Assembly (NCBI GenBank): GCA_030268105.1
Contig: BSDZ01000079.1
Coordinates: 5,416,001-5,480,000 of the forward strand
Reading direction: 5' to 3'
Source: Volvox africanus
Lineage: Eukaryota; Chlorophyta; Chlorophyceae; Chlamydomonadales; Volvocaceae
Length of the DNA: 64,000 bases
Positions 43,503-55,331 of this stretch are shown piece by piece. Position 1 is the stretch's first letter; every line of letters starts with the position of its first letter. The translations under genes and the position numbers were made by a program. The notes below the pieces were generated by a model that saw only the letters and a list, made by a program, of their open reading frames with translations, did not search any database and was not told where the DNA came from.

Positions 43503-46500
43503 TCATTGGGCTTGTGTGGCACGTTTGCGGGCTTCTTCGAGCAGGGGTTTCATGTCCTGTGAGAAGTTGCGTGCCGGTTCCCATGAGTTGTGCTCGTCGG
43601 TATACCCTGTCCACTTAACCAAGTACTCGTGTACTGTTCGCTTACGTCGGTGTCGGCCCACACGACACGCGCGATAATCTAACACCCGCTCCACATCGTA
43701 AAACTTCTGTTTACCAGCGATCCAGGTCTCGGGAACTGGTTCGATCGCTGCGGGGGCGTTAGCAGGCTCAGGGACGGGTTCCGTACTACGATACGGACGA
43801 ACAAGCGATACGTGAAACGTGGGGTGAATGGTCATATCAGTGGGCAATGCAAGCTCCACAGCCACATTCCCAACCATGCGCACGACAGGATACGGACCAA
43901 TCCAGCGGGGTAAGAGTTTTCGGGATCCGTCGGCCAAGGAACGCAAGTTCTTGGTGCTTAGCAACACGAGTTGCCCTTCCGAAAACGTCACATCCTGCTT
44001 AGATTTGTTATAGTATTCCATCGTTCGTTGCTGCGCCGCGTCCAAACACGACTTCGTGTCTGTGATTCGGGACATAAAAGACTTGGCAAAAAGTTTAGCA
44101 GCAGGCACGTTCACTTCCAACTCACGCCACACGGGTAGCGCGGGATGAAATCCGTAGTTAAGAAAGAACGGACTTTTGCCTGTAGAGCGGTTAACAGCAT
44201 TGTTAAGCGCGAATTCTGCCGCAGTCAAATACGTATCCCAAACGAGTGGTGTGCGACCAGCATAATTGCGCAACATATCACCCAACGTGCGGTTTGTGCG
44301 TTCGGTTTGACCATCAGTCTGCGGGTGATACGCCGTGCTAAGGTTGACACGCATGCCAACTAGTTTGCAGAGCGCTTCCCAAAACTTAGACGTGAACTGT
44401 CCACCGCGGTCCGAGATCACATTTTTGGGAATCCCGTGTAACCGAACCACATTATCGAAAAACAAACGTGCGGTTTGCTCAGCCGTGCAGGATGATGTGC
44501 ATGGTGCTAGGTGAACCATCTTAGTCAGACGATCGACCATTACGAACACCGCATCGTATCCCCCCTCAGTTTTGGGCAGCGCGACTACGAAGTCCATGGA
44601 AACACTTTCCCAAGGCGCATCCGGGACAGGCAACGGTTGCAACAACCCATGGCCCTTACCGGACAAAGCCTTATTGCGCTGGCACAGACTGCATGTCTGG
44701 ACGAAGTTCGCCGCATCCTTAGCCAAACGAGGCCACCAAAAGGAACGTTGCACCAAGTCGATCAATCGCTTGCTACCAGGGTGTCCTGCTAACGGGTCCT
44801 CGTGGAACCGCGCAAGGATGTCGTAGCGTAGCGCGTCGTCGTTCGGAACGACGATTTGCGTAGCTGCACCCTCCGTCCGTAGCCAAAGGCCATTCTGCTT
44901 GCGAAGGTTTTCTACATTAGCCGGGTCCGCGAACCAGGCGTCTGCGTTGTAGGCAACCTTCAACCGCTCCGCGAGGTCCGTCGCGATCGGAACCTCCTCG
45001 CTACGCGGCCGCGCGACGGGCGCTGCCAAAATTGCAGCGTGTAGCGACGGATGTCGACTGAGAGCATCGGCAATATTCAATTTACCAGAAATATACTCCC
45101 AGGTGCAGTTGAACCTAGCTAGGTATTCCATCCACCTAGCTTGACGGCGGTTCAACGTCGGAACGCTTTGCAAAAACGTTAGGGGCTTGTGGTCAGTCTT
45201 TAAAGTAAACGGGCGTCCCTCGAGGTAACAGCGCCATTCCTTTAAAGCATGCAGCACGGCCAGAAGCTCCTGTTCCCCGGTGGTGTAGCGAATCTCCGCA
45301 CCAGAAAATTTCTTACTCGTGAAGGCGATCGGTCGCCCTTCCTGTAACAATACAGCGCCGCTTCCAAATATTGAGGCATCAGACACTACCTCAACACGAA
45401 ATGGCAACGAGTAATCAGGGAATGCAAGGGTGACATCTTCAGCAACGATTCGTTTGAGCTCTTTGAATGCCCGCTGGCATTGCGACGTCCACGACTCGAG
45501 CGAAACGAAAACGCCTTTGCGAGTTAAGTTAGTAAGCGGGGCCGCAATGATGGAATATTTTTCAATGAACTTTCGGAAATAATTGGTCAAGCCAAGGAAC
45601 TTACGCAGCTCCGTGAGGTTCTGAGGCGCAGGCCAATCGCGAACCACGGCGACCTTCCGCGGGTCCATCTTCACACCGGTGGCCGACACAATGTGGCCCA
45701 AATATTCCACCTGAGGCTGCGCCCAAAAGCATTTGGCGCGTTTAGCAAACAATTGCTCCCGCCTCATAACGTCGAGCATGAGCCGCAGATGCTCCAAGTG
45801 CTCCTCGCGCGTCTTAGAATATACCAAGATGTCATCCAGGTAGCAAACAACGAACCTGTCGATAAACGGCCTAAACATTCGGTCCATAACCGCCTGAAAC
45901 GTCGCAGGGGCATTAGTCAAACCAAACGATAGGACCGTATACTCAAAGTGACCGAAGGGCGTCCGAAAAGCGGTTTTCGGGATATCAGAGGCAGCGATGC
46001 GAATCTGATTGTAGCCCTGTTGTAAGTCAATTGAGGAAAAATAAGCCGAGCCCTTCAGCTTATCCAACAGGTCGTCCACGCGTGGCAAAGGGTAGCGATT
46101 TTTCACCGTATTCGCATTTAACCCCCGGTAATCGATGCACATGCGCAAGGTCCCATCCTTCTTACCGACAAACAAAATCGGTGCAGAATACGGGGATGTG
46201 CTGGGGCGTATCATACCCTTCGCGAGCAAATCCGTCACCTGGCGCTTCACCTCGTCCAGCTCCAATGGACTCAACCTGTACATTGGCCGGGCCGTAGGCT
46301 GCGCTCCTGGCATGAGAGGGATTGTGTGATCAACAGGACGCATAGGTGGTAGGCCAGGGATATCTTTAAAGACGTCCTCATACTGCGACAGTAGGGCCTC
46401 AACCTCAGGATCCGCAGAAATCTGCGCGGTGGTGACACAACAGCTCACCCGCGGCCTTAAAAGCAGTCCGTGGGCACCCTTCCGTAACAAACGGACGGCC

Positions 46501-47546
46501 TCCTTACGCCCGACTAGCTCTGGTTCGATTCGCGCGGCCATTGCGGTCACAGCGAAATTAACCATAGGCACCGCCTCAGTTTCGCCCTCCTTTGGTGTGA
46601 CATGTTCGAACGACAGGAAAGGTACCTTAATCGACAGAGTACCCTTGCACATATGCAGGGTTGCGGTCTCCATGTCGATGCGCGCGCGGTACTGTCGTAA
46701 TGTCGACGACCCCATTATGTACGGTGCAGTCTCTGCTAAGCCCTGCAGCACGTACGGCCGGGTCACAACACGCAAAGGGCCTATTGATAGGCTAAGGGTA
46801 ATCCTGCCCACGATGGGATGCTTACCCCCGTCAGCAAGGGTAACCTGTGGACAATCAGACGACTCTGGGGACAACCCCAGCGCGTTCACCTCTGCGACAG
46901 AGATGAAGTCGTCGCTGGCACCGGTGTCAACAAGTGCCTTCAGAGTACGGCCATTCAAACCGATCTGAACCACAGGGACACGGTTATCTACGAGCGACTG
47001 CCCAGCAGACAACGTCAGTGCACTTAAGGCGGGTCCGTAACCAACGGCACCCCCATCAGGAGCTTCGTACCAAACGTCAACCGAGTAGGATAGGCATGGC
47101 CACGGAGCCAGCATACCCTCCCAATCCACACCATTAAACAAAACGGTGCCCGGCTCGAACCGGTGGACATGCCGCATACCCCTTAACGATGCCTCTGCCT
47201 TGCGCCGACAGAAAGCAGGGAGTAATACACATGCGGCAGTGCCTGGATATTGACGCCTACATCTCCTGTATATGGCCAACTGTTCCGACATCTCACGCAG
47301 AGACGAGGGGATGAACAAAACCACGTGGTTAGACAGATCGATAGACGACAGGGGACGGCGAGGTGTAAACAAATTACACAACGGGTCGAAGCAGAGAAGT
47401 CCCGTGCGTCCGTCAAGCGTGATGCGTCGCGCAATGACTCGCTCGATGTGTCCAAGTACACAAGGCAACAATGCCTTAACGGCTGGCCGTAAGGATGACC
47501 ACCGACCACGCGTTAGTTCAGAAATCCCGGGTGGTGCCCCCTCCAC
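43503..47546 (-). CDS. pol: Gypsy-1 Pol with chromodomain, intact
   Basis: An open frame of 1347 residues (counted from GTG at 47546) lies directly after the in-frame gag UAG. Order: protease ([10 protein letters not shown]), RT (YLDDILVYS), RNase H ([18 protein letters not shown]), integrase (HPGSKRL...[22 protein letters not shown]) and a C-terminal chromodomain ([18 protein letters not shown] then [20 protein letters not shown]). Compared with the plus copy at 34820 it keeps the CCCCC run and the frame into the chromodomain. Chromodomains of this kind bind methylated histone H3 and steer integration into heterochromatin in other chromoviruses; the fact that gypsy-1 copies here sit mostly in other transposons would fit, but that is inference. 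Confidence 0.93.
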   Translation of the reverse strand: MEGAPPGISELTRGRWSSLRPAVKALLPCVLGHIERVIARRITLDGRTGLLCFDPLCNLFTPRRPLSSIDLSNHVVLFIPSSLREMSEQLAIYRRCRRQYPGTAACVLLPAFCRRKAEASLRGMRHVHRFEPGTVLFNGVDWEGMLAPWPCLSYSVDVWYEAPDGGAVGYGPALSALTLSAGQSLVDNRVPVVQIGLNGRTLKALVDTGASDDFISVAEVNALGLSPESSDCPQVTLADGGKHPIVGRITLSLSIGPLRVVTRPYVLQGLAETAPYIMGSSTLRQYRARIDMETATLHMCKGTLSIKVPFLSFEHVTPKEGETEAVPMVNFAVTAMAARIEPELVGRKEAVRLLRKGAHGLLLRPRVSCCVTTAQISADPEVEALLSQYEDVFKDIPGLPPMRPVDHTIPLMPGAQPTARPMYRLSPLELDEVKRQVTDLLAKGMIRPSTSPYSAPILFVGKKDGTLRMCIDYRGLNANTVKNRYPLPRVDDLLDKLKGSAYFSSIDLQQGYNQIRIAASDIPKTAFRTPFGHFEYTVLSFGLTNAPATFQAVMDRMFRPFIDRFVVCYLDDILVYSKTREEHLEHLRLMLDVMRREQLFAKRAKCFWAQPQVEYLGHIVSATGVKMDPRKVAVVRDWPAPQNLTELRKFLGLTNYFRKFIEKYSIIAAPLTNLTRKGVFVSLESWTSQCQRAFKELKRIVAEDVTLAFPDYSLPFRVEVVSDASIFGSGAVLLQEGRPIAFTSKKFSGAEIRYTTGEQELLAVLHALKEWRCYLEGRPFTLKTDHKPLTFLQSVPTLNRRQARWMEYLARFNCTWEYISGKLNIADALSRHPSLHAAILAAPVARPRSEEVPIATDLAERLKVAYNADAWFADPANVENLRKQNGLWLRTEGAATQIVVPNDDALRYDILARFHEDPLAGHPGSKRLIDLVQRSFWWPRLAKDAANFVQTCSLCQRNKALSGKGHGLLQPLPVPDAPWESVSMDFVVALPKTEGGYDAVFVMVDRLTKMVHLAPCTSSCTAEQTARLFFDNVVRLHGIPKNVISDRGGQFTSKFWEALCKLVGMRVNLSTAYHPQTDGQTERTNRTLGDMLRNYAGRTPLVWDTYLTAAEFALNNAVNRSTGKSPFFLNYGFHPALPVWRELEVNVPAAKLFAKSFMSRITDTKSCLDAAQQRTMEYYNKSKQDVTFSEGQLVLLSTKNLRSLADGSRKLLPRWIGPYPVVRMVGNVAVELALPTDMTIHPTFHVSLVRPYRSTEPVPEPANAPAAIEPVPETWIAGKQKFYDVERVLDYRACRVGRHRRKRTVHEYLVKWTGYTDEHNSWEPARNFSQDMKPLLEEARKRATQAQ

Positions 47547-47564
47547 AGGAACCCGGGCAAGCCC

Positions 47565-49199
47565 CTATTTCGGCTGAGGTACAAACGGCGGCATTAGAGG
47601 GCAATCCTTCGTAGAATGGCTCTCCGCACACCGTAGACAAACGTTGGCCAATTTTCGACGCTCAAATTCGGAACGATTGCAATTCCATTTTGGCATAAAT
47701 GTGTCGTCCGTACGAGTACGCTTCGCGTTGGGGTCGGAACGCTGTGCGGCTGCCGACGACGGCGCACCACCACGCTTCCTGTTCCTAGCTGGGTCCGAGC
47801 TCGGACCTGCTCCTCCTGTACCACGGACACCCGAGCTAGCGCCCCCGCGCGCCTTGTGTTGCCCGTTGCTGCATCGCGTCGCGGCAGTAGGCGTGGGGCG
47901 GGTCGCTCCGAAGTCCTGGTCGAGAGCTACAGCTTCCCCAAGCGGATCCTGCACTTGCACGGCATTTGCACGAGGGGCAGACTTGACTTCTTCCTCACCG
48001 GCAAGGAGTCGTATCTCCGCGCCCTTAGCAAAAGCGACCAACGTGTCATACGACTTGATCTGCGCTCCAACCAAGTCAGTGGCGCACCATTTAGCCAAAA
48101 GTTTCGTTAGGCCTCGCCTAAACCAAAAGACACGCTCAGATTCGGTGAGGTCAGCAATGGGAGTCACAAGTGCTTCGAAGCGTGACTGGTACGCAGGTAC
48201 ATTTTCATCCCGACGCATGTGGTAGCTACCGGCTGCCAAAACGTTACGAGCTTCCACATCGCGTGCTTGAACCTCAGTAGCGAATCGTGCGAGCAAAGCG
48301 GCGACCAACTCGTCAAAAGTATAGCTGCCCCGGGCGTTGGTCCAATTGCGATACCAGTCCTTCGCCGCGCCCTCGAGGGTGTTACCAACGAAGAGACACC
48401 TGATACCGTCATTATCGCCACCATGAACAGCTTGGAGGTACTTTTTAGCGTCACGCACGTACGCACGAGTTGCATCGGCTATGCTATGCCCTGGTGTCTT
48501 GTCGGTCAGCGAAATATTGAGCCTAGGAACGGGAATCGACAATCTCATCACCTCAGGGATGTCATCATGCCCTCGAGCTTGAGGTAATGGCAGAACCCTT
48601 GGTCCAGCAGTGTTGTCCATATTCGTGTTCACTGCTGAATGCGGCACAATTAAGTGAGCAGGGGTCTGAAGGAAAAGGGGCTCTTGAGTGGCTCGCACGC
48701 CAACAGTCTCAAGACCTCTCTCCGGTGCTCTAGCAGCCACAACAAAATCGGGTTGGCTAGCTAGGCTAGTGTGCGGCGTATCGTCGTGTTCTGCGGACAT
48801 GAAGCACGAAACGATACCCTAAGTTTGCGTAATAGAAGCCGACTTCTATCGCAAAGGCAAGAGTACAAAGCGATTCGGTGAGCCTACCGACAGTACTCTT
48901 GAGAAGATTCAGCAAACTCAGCAAGTAATTGCCCAGCTGAGTCCTGATCTCCGTAGTTTGGGCAATGAGAGTCGCCAACTGGTCCGGACGAACGCCGGTC
49001 TCAGTCGCCGCGGCAAGCAATGCCGGTGCACTGAGATTACCTGCGACTCAGAGCGTACACTTACACAACAAGTGCAGCAATCTAAGCAAAAGCAATTAAA
49101 CAATTACAAACCGGAAGCGGCGGCGTCCAAAACGGCGCGGCCTAAGTCTTCGGCAAAAGTATCTAGCGGTCCTCGTGGTTCGACGCTGGAACTCGCCAT
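47565..49199 (-). CDS. gag: Gypsy-1 Gag (predicted three exons)
   Basis: On the minus strand: exon 1 49199-49112, intron 49111-49041, exon 2 49040-48888, intron 48887-48635, exon 3 48634-47565, stop TAG. Residues and motifs follow the plus copy (YTFDELVAALLARFATEVQ; CLRCAESHSTKDC). The unspliced alternative start is the ATG at 48800. The frame continues into pol after the UAG. Confidence 0.75.
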
Positions 49200-49266
49200 A
49201 GAAAGAACCTACTTCCGATTAGACAGAGAGAGACAGTTAGGCAACGAACCCGTCTCGATACCAAAT

Positions 49267-50091
49267 TGTTGTACCTCTCGTTCGCGTTTGCTCATAAGTA
49301 TCTGCACGTCTGGAGACTATCGACACCGATGCGCGAGCACTTGCAAGTACAGCAAGGCAAGCGAGAGCAAACAGAGACAGCGGAAGACTTCAAGACGAAG
49401 AGAGATATAACTTACGGTCTTACAGATCGGAATGATGCAATGGACGAAATCGCCGTCAGCGCCGGAAGCAAGCAATCATCACGCGGCGGTGATTAGCGAA
49501 GTTCAGGCTTTAGCTCGGGCTAAGTAGAATATCGTATAGCAATAGTAATATAGAACACACAAGTGTTCTCCGGCATCGAATGTCTTGTCTAGCTTAGCCG
49601 TCCTCGCATCTGTTATACTCGCAGCATCGCAGTGCCGTATGATTCACATTAGGAGGCCGATCCTAGATGTGACAACCCTACTGCGTCTAGGCGATGTCTA
49701 CGTATAACAACGTATAAGCCTTTCCGGCATTCGCATGATGCAAGGGTCCGGATAACGATATCCGGTTGCAGGGCATGTATCGCGACGAGTGCGGCGCTCT
49801 CAACGTTTGCTTAAATGAAGTAATATTATATCAGATAATATTACTTATCGTTTTGTAGCACGAGCATAATGCGCACTTCAATGCTTCGGTTATTCATGCA
49901 TGCTAGGCGGATTTGCCATGATGCGATGTCGCGATGGATAATGACAACATGCCAGATGCATATATAAATGTATGCGAATACATTTATATCATGCAGATTC
50001 ATTCATATGCAATGTGTTCATCACAAAAGCACTTCGCCTCGTAGGATCGCGTCGACCTACGCGTCGGCGGGAAATGAACCGTAGCACAACA
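49267..50091 (-). repeat. Gypsy-1 LTR F (5' of minus copy)
   Basis: 825 bp, followed on the minus strand by TTGGTATCGAGACGGG, the primer-binding-like site. Confidence 0.92.
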
Positions 50092-50096
50092 ATTTC

Positions 50097-50275
50097 GTCC
50101 ATTGCATCATTCCGATCTGTAAGACCGTAAGTTATATCTCTCTTCGTCTTGAAGTCTTCCGCTGTCTCTGTTTGCTCTCGCTTGCCTTGCTGTACTTGCA
50201 AGTGCTCGCGCATCGGTGTCGATAGTCTCCAGACGTGCAGATACTTATGAGCAAACGCGAACGAGAGGTACAACA
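50097..50275 (+). repeat. Gypsy-1 solo LTR D, second part
   Basis: 179 bases completing LTR D (646 + 179 = 825 bp), ending TACAACA and followed by AGCTT (50276-50280), the same five bases that precede 41973. So D is a solo LTR with a perfect target duplication in the older minus copy. Confidence 0.88.
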
Positions 50276-50280
50276 AGCTT

Positions 50281-51262
50281 CGCCCTCCTTTGGTGTGACA
50301 TGTTCGAACGACAGGAAAGGTACCTTAATCGACAGAGTACCCTTGCACATATGCAGGGTTGCGGTCTCCATGTCGATGCGCGCGCGGTACTGTCGTAATG
50401 TCGACGACCCCATTATGTACGGTGCAGTCTCTGCTAAGCCCTGCAGCACGTACGGCCGGGTCACAACACGCAAAGGGCCTATTGATAGGCTAAGGGTAAT
50501 CCTGCCCACGATGGGATGCTTACCCCCGTCAGCAAGGGTAACCTGTGGACAATCAGACGACTCTGGGGTCAACCCCAGCGCATTCACCTCTGCGACAGAG
50601 ATGAAGTCATCGCTGGCACCGGTGTCAACAAGTGCCTTCAGAGTACGGCCATTCAAACCGATCTGAACCACAGGGACACGGTTATCTACGAGCGACTGCC
50701 CAGCAGACAACGTCAGTGCACTTAAGGCGGGTCCGTAACCAACGGCACCCCCATCAGGAGCTTCGTACCAAACGTCAACCGAGTAGGATAGGCATGGCCA
50801 CGGAGCCAGCATACCCTCCCGATCCACACCATTAAACAAAACGGTGCCCGGCTCGAACCGGTGGACACACCGCATACCCCTTAACGATGCCTCTGCCTTG
50901 CGCCGACAGAAAGCAGGGAGTAGTACACATGTGGCGGTGCCCGGATATTGATGCCTACATCTCCTGTACTCGGCCAACTGTTCCGACATCTCACGCAGAG
51001 ACGAGGGGATGAACAAAACCACGTGGTTAGACAGATCGATAGACGACAGGGGACGGCGAGGTGTAAACAAATTACACAACGGGTCGAAGCAGAGAAGTCC
51101 CGTGCGTCCGTCAAGCGTGATGCGTCGCGCAATGACTCGCTCGATGTGTCCAAGTACACAAGGCAACAATGCCTTAACGGCTGGCCGTAAGGATGACCAC
51201 CGACCACGCGTTAGTTCAGAAATCCCAGGTGGTGCCCCCTCCGCAGGAACCCGGGCAAGCCC
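50281..51262 (-). pseudogene. Older gypsy-1 copy, pol N-terminus and protease
   Basis: Minus-strand frame from after the gag UAG to the break at 50281, ending at [14 protein letters not shown], with the [20 protein letters not shown] protease. It joins the RT part at 41972 once the insertion is set aside. Confidence 0.85.
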
Positions 51263-52644
51263 CTATTTCGGCTGAGGTACAAACGGCGGCATTAGCGGGC
51301 AATCCTTCGTGGAATGACTCTCTGCACACCGTAGACAAACGTTGGCCAATTTCTGACGCTCGAATTCGGAACGATTGCAATTCCATTTTGGCATATACGT
51401 GTCGTCCGTGCGAGTCCGCTTCGCATTGGGGTCGGAACGCTGTGCGGCTGCCGTCGACGGCGCACCACCACGCTTCCTGTTTTTAGCCGGGTCCGAGCTC
51501 GGACCTGCTCCTCCTGACCCACGGACACCCGAGCTAGCGCCCCCGCGCGCCTGGTGTTGCCGGTTGCTGCATCGCGTCGCGGCAGTAGGCGTGGGGCGGG
51601 TCGCTCCGAAGTCCTGGTCGAGAGCTACAGCTTCCCCAAGCGGATCCTGCACTTGCACGGCATTTGCACGAGGGGCAGACTTGACTTCTTCCTCACCGGC
51701 AAGGAGTCGTATCTCCGTGCCCTTAGCAAAAGCGACCAAAGCATCATACGACTTGATCTGCGCTCCAACCAAGTCAGTAGCGCACCATTTAGCCAAAATT
51801 TTCGTCAGGCCTCGCCTAAACCAAAAGACACGCTTGGATTCAGTGAGGTCAGCAATGGGAGTCACAAGTGCTTCGAAGCGTGACTGGTACGCAGGTACAT
51901 TTTCATCCCGACGCATGTGGTAGCTACCGGCTGCCAAAACCTTACGAGCTTCCACATCGCGTGCTTGAACCTCAGTAGCGAATCGTGCGAGCAAAGCGGC
52001 GACCAACTCGTCAAAAGTATAGTTGCCCCGGGCGTTGGTCCAATTGCGATACCAGTCCTTCGCTGAGCCCTCGAGGGTATTACTAACGAAGAGACACCTG
52101 ATACCGTCATTATCGCCACCATGAACAGCCTGGAGATACTTTTTAGCGTCACGCACGTACGCACGAGTTGCATCGGCTATGCTATGCCCTGGTGTCTTGT
52201 CGGTCAGCGAAATATTGAGCCTAGGAACGGGAATCGACAATCTCATCACCTCAGGGATGTCATCATGCCCTCGAGCTTGAGGTAATGGCAGAACCCTTGG
52301 TCCAGCAGTGTTGTCCATATTCGTGTTCACTGCGACAGTACTCTTGAGAAGATTCAGTAAACTCAGCAAGTACTTGCCCAGCTGAGTCCTGATCTCCGTA
52401 GTTTGGGCGATGAGAGTCGCCAACTGGTCCGGACGAAAGCCGGTCTCAGTCACCGCGGCAAGCAATGCCGGTGCACTGAGATTACCTGCGACTCAGAGCA
52501 TACACTTACACAACAAGTGCAGCAATCTAAGCAAAAGCAATTAAACAATTACAAACCGGAAGCGGCGGCGTCCAAAACGGCGCGGCCTAGGTCTTCGGCA
52601 AAAGTATCTAGCGGTCCTCGTGGTGCGTCGCTGGAACTCGCCAT
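51263..52644 (-). CDS. gag: Gypsy-1 Gag lacking intron 2
   Basis: Exon 1 is 52644-52557, the 71-bp intron is kept (52556-52486), and exon 2 (52485-52333) is joined directly to exon 3 (52332-51263). At the junction the sequence passes from ...ACTGTCG to CAGTGAAC... (minus strand), precisely the ends of the 253-bp GT-AG intron in the other copies. The fusion reads in frame (LLKSTVAVNTNMDN), giving a 400-residue open frame from the TTG at 52465. Knuckle CLRCAESHSTKDC present. This copy belongs to the older element with 5' LTR 52712-53538. Confidence 0.8.
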
Positions 52645-52711
52645 AGAAAGAGCCTACTTCCGATTAGACAAAGAGAGACAGTTAGGCAACGAACCTGTCT
52701 CGATACCGAAT

Positions 52712-53538
52712 TGTTGTACCTCTCGTTCGCGTTTGCTCATAAGTATCTGCACGTCTGGAGACTATCGACACCGATGCGCGAGCACTTGCAAGTACAGCAA
52801 GGCAAGCGAGAGCAAACAGAGACAGCGGAAGACTTCAAGACGAAGAGAGATATAACTTACAGTCTTACAGATCGGAACGATGCAATGGACGAAATCGCCG
52901 TCAGCGCCGGAAGCAAGCAATCATCACGCGGCGGTGATTAGCGAAGTTCAGGCTTAGCTCGGGCTAAGTAGAATAGCGTATAGCAATAGTAATATAGAAC
53001 ACACGAGTGTTCTCCGGTATCGAATGTCTTATCTTGCTTAGCCGTCCTCGCATCTGTTATACTCGCAGCATCACAATGCCGTACGATTCACATCAGGAGG
53101 CCGATCCTAGATGTGACAACCCTACTGCATATAGGCGATGTCTACGCATAACAACGTATAAGCCTTCCCGGCATTCGCATGATGCAAGGGTCCGGATAAC
53201 GATATCCGGTTGCAGGGCATGTATCGCGACGAGTGCGGCACTCTCAACGTGTGCTGTAATGAAGTAATATTATATCAGATAATATTACTTATCGTTTCGT
53301 AGCACGAGCATAATGCGCACTTCAATGCTTCGGGCTTTCATGCATGCTAGGCGGATTTGCCATGGTGCGATGTCGCGATGGGTAATGACAACATGCCAAA
53401 TGCATATATAAATGTACACGAATACATTTATATCATGCAGATTCATTCATATGCAATGTGTTCATCACAATAGCACTTCGCCTTGTAGGATCACATCGAC
53501 CTACGCACGATCGGCGGGAAACTAACCGTAGCACAACA
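52712..53538 (-). repeat. Gypsy-1 LTR G (5' of older minus copy)
   Basis: 827 bp; diverged, with GGGAAACTAACCGTAG like LTR A. Right flank CACTT leads straight into gypsy-2, so this element was inserted in gypsy-2. Confidence 0.9.
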
Positions 53539-53945
53539 CACTTCGGGGTCGGTGTGCAACCGACGATGAGGGCTAGGACTGGCAGGATTTAGATAAATGC
53601 ATCCTATATGCAGTCGGCCAAGAGGTCCGGTGGAAGGCAGGGAAAGATAAGACTGCCACCGTTGAGCTGAAAACGGCTACGGTAACCACCCCTAAATCCA
53701 GACATCCCTACCAAAAACGCCATATTTCCCGATTTCAACAGGGCTGGCAGTCCGTGAGCAAGAAGCCCCGGACCGACCACACTTCTGACAAGCCTCCTAG
53801 TACCCGGTGCCGCTATTGCCATGGCTTTAAGAAGCCAGGCCAGTCTTGGCCGGACCACGTAGTGGACTGTTCCAAGGCGATCAAAGCTGAGGCGGAAAAG
53901 AAGTTGGCGCTTGCTGCCCGGCTTGAATCTAAAATGCACGAATAG
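53539..53945 (+). pseudogene. Gypsy-2 Gag C-terminal part
   Basis: A frame open from about 53583 (DWQDLDKCILYAVGQEVRWK ...) to TAG at 53943-53945. It ends with a cysteine/histidine cluster, CRYCHGFKKPGQSWPDHVVDC (C-x2-C-x12-H-x3-C), unlike the usual CCHC knuckle. The N-terminal part is lost at the gypsy-1 LTR boundary. The next frame (pol) is in the same frame behind the TAG. Confidence 0.5.
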
Positions 53946-55331
53946 GACCCTGGCAAGCGTGTGGAGGAATGTGAACCAGTTAAACTGGTTGCACCAGATG
54001 GAGAGTTTGTGTTGCCCATGACCGACAGCCCTCAGACTGCTCGGATGTTCCGGCCTGATGAATTCCGTCAGGTTGAGACCCAACTCGGCCGTCAATTTAC
54101 CTTTGACGCCACATGTAACGATTCGGACAATAATAGTCTCTGTCCACGTTTTGCCTCTCCATCAAACCCATTTGCGACCCATAATCTTGCGGGTGAGTTT
54201 GCTTGGATTAATCCTCCTTACAATCACATTGCTCAATGGCAAAAACACTATATCTCCTGCAAACACAAAGATCCAGAAAATACCTCTGCAGTCTTTGTAG
54301 TCCCCAAGTGGAGCTCAATAGAGCACAGTATGCGAGCAGCAGGCTTTCGCCTGATCAAAACATATGCACCAGGGAAACAATTGTTCCTGAAGAAAAGTTG
54401 CACAGGAGTACGGGAGCTTATGCCCGGTGTCCCATGGCCTCTCCAGCTATGGTATGACCGACCGTCCACTACCGTGCACTTGAACTCCATAGTTGGTTCT
54501 ACACCTTCTATGATCTTTGATGCTCAACTGTGCCAAACGGCCTGCAAAGTCTTGACCGATTCCGGTGCCAATTGTAAAGGTACCGCAGACGGGTTTATAT
54601 CCCTAACAGCCGTTACGAAAATGGCCCTTGCTCTCAAACCCACACTTACCAGCTCAGTTAAAGTGGCTAATGGCAACACAGAACTGATTGAGGGCTCAGT
54701 TGTTACCAATCTTCAAATTGACAAGTTCCACGACACAGTCAAACTCCTTGTTCTAAAGCAAGATGTCCCAGGTGTTGATATTATCCTGGCTAATGACTGG
54801 TTAGGAAAACGAAAAGCCACAATGTGCTGGGCAACTCATACCCTGACAGTGTATAAGAAGCCAAATGATGCGTATATGTTTACGCCATCCCTTTGGTCTT
54901 CCCCGGGTATCGACGCTAACCTTGATGCAATTACCCTCATGAACTATGTCACTGCAACACTTTATGCAGCGACTACTGTCGAGACGGTATCTGCGAAAGC
55001 AGCAGGCAAACGAATTGCTAAAGGAGCACGGAGTTATCTCCTACTTGTGCAAGCAGAGGAGCACACTCCAACTCCTGACCCCAGTTCCGGTTGGAATAAT
55101 CTCCTAGCTAATTTGAAGTTATCAGAATTACTGGAGGAATACAAGGATGTATTCGAGGACCTTCAAGGCCTCCCCCCCGACCGGGACATTGGTCACACGA
55201 TTCCTTTAGTGAATGGTGCCATACCACCCGCTAAACGAGCCTATAGGCTCACCCAACTGGAGCAACAAGAGGTCAAGAAGCAAGTTACCGAACTGCTCAA
55301 TAAGGGATATATCGAACCCTCTATCTCACCC
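53946..55331 (+). pseudogene. Gypsy-2 Pol N-terminus: methyltransferase-like domain, protease, RT start
   Basis: Open frame counted from GTG at 53961. Residues about 20-145 resemble the phage Dam-type N6-adenine methyltransferase family (PF05869): FTFDATCNDSDN, then CPRF, GEFAWINPPYNHI with the catalytic-type NPPY (84-87), then SAVFVVPKW (109-117) and YAPGKQLFL. A retropepsin-like region follows with LTDSGANC at about 196 and IILANDWLG, then the RT start (DVFEDLQGLPPDRDIGHTIP, YIEPSISP). It breaks at 55331 where a gypsy-1 solo LTR is inserted; RT continues at 56156. Methyltransferase-like domains are known from DIRS-type retroelements; activity here is unproven. Confidence 0.7.

Larger units (their letters stand above)
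42619..50091 (-). mobile_element. Gypsy-1 complete minus-strand copy, TSD ATTTC
   Basis: 7473 bp: LTRs 42619-43443 and 49267-50091 (825 bp each, about four differences by eye), internal region 43444-49266. ATTTC occurs on both sides (42614-42618 and 50092-50096), and the host sequence is an LTR whose two halves fit exactly. Gag and pol frames are open. This is the youngest-looking and most intact element in the window and the best candidate for recent activity. Confidence 0.93.

Noticed and set aside
41973..50275. One full-length plus-strand element between the AGCTT duplications
   Set aside because: The two outer LTR pieces (646 and 179 bp) add up to one 825-bp LTR; it is a solo LTR interrupted by a minus-strand element with its own ATTTC duplication.
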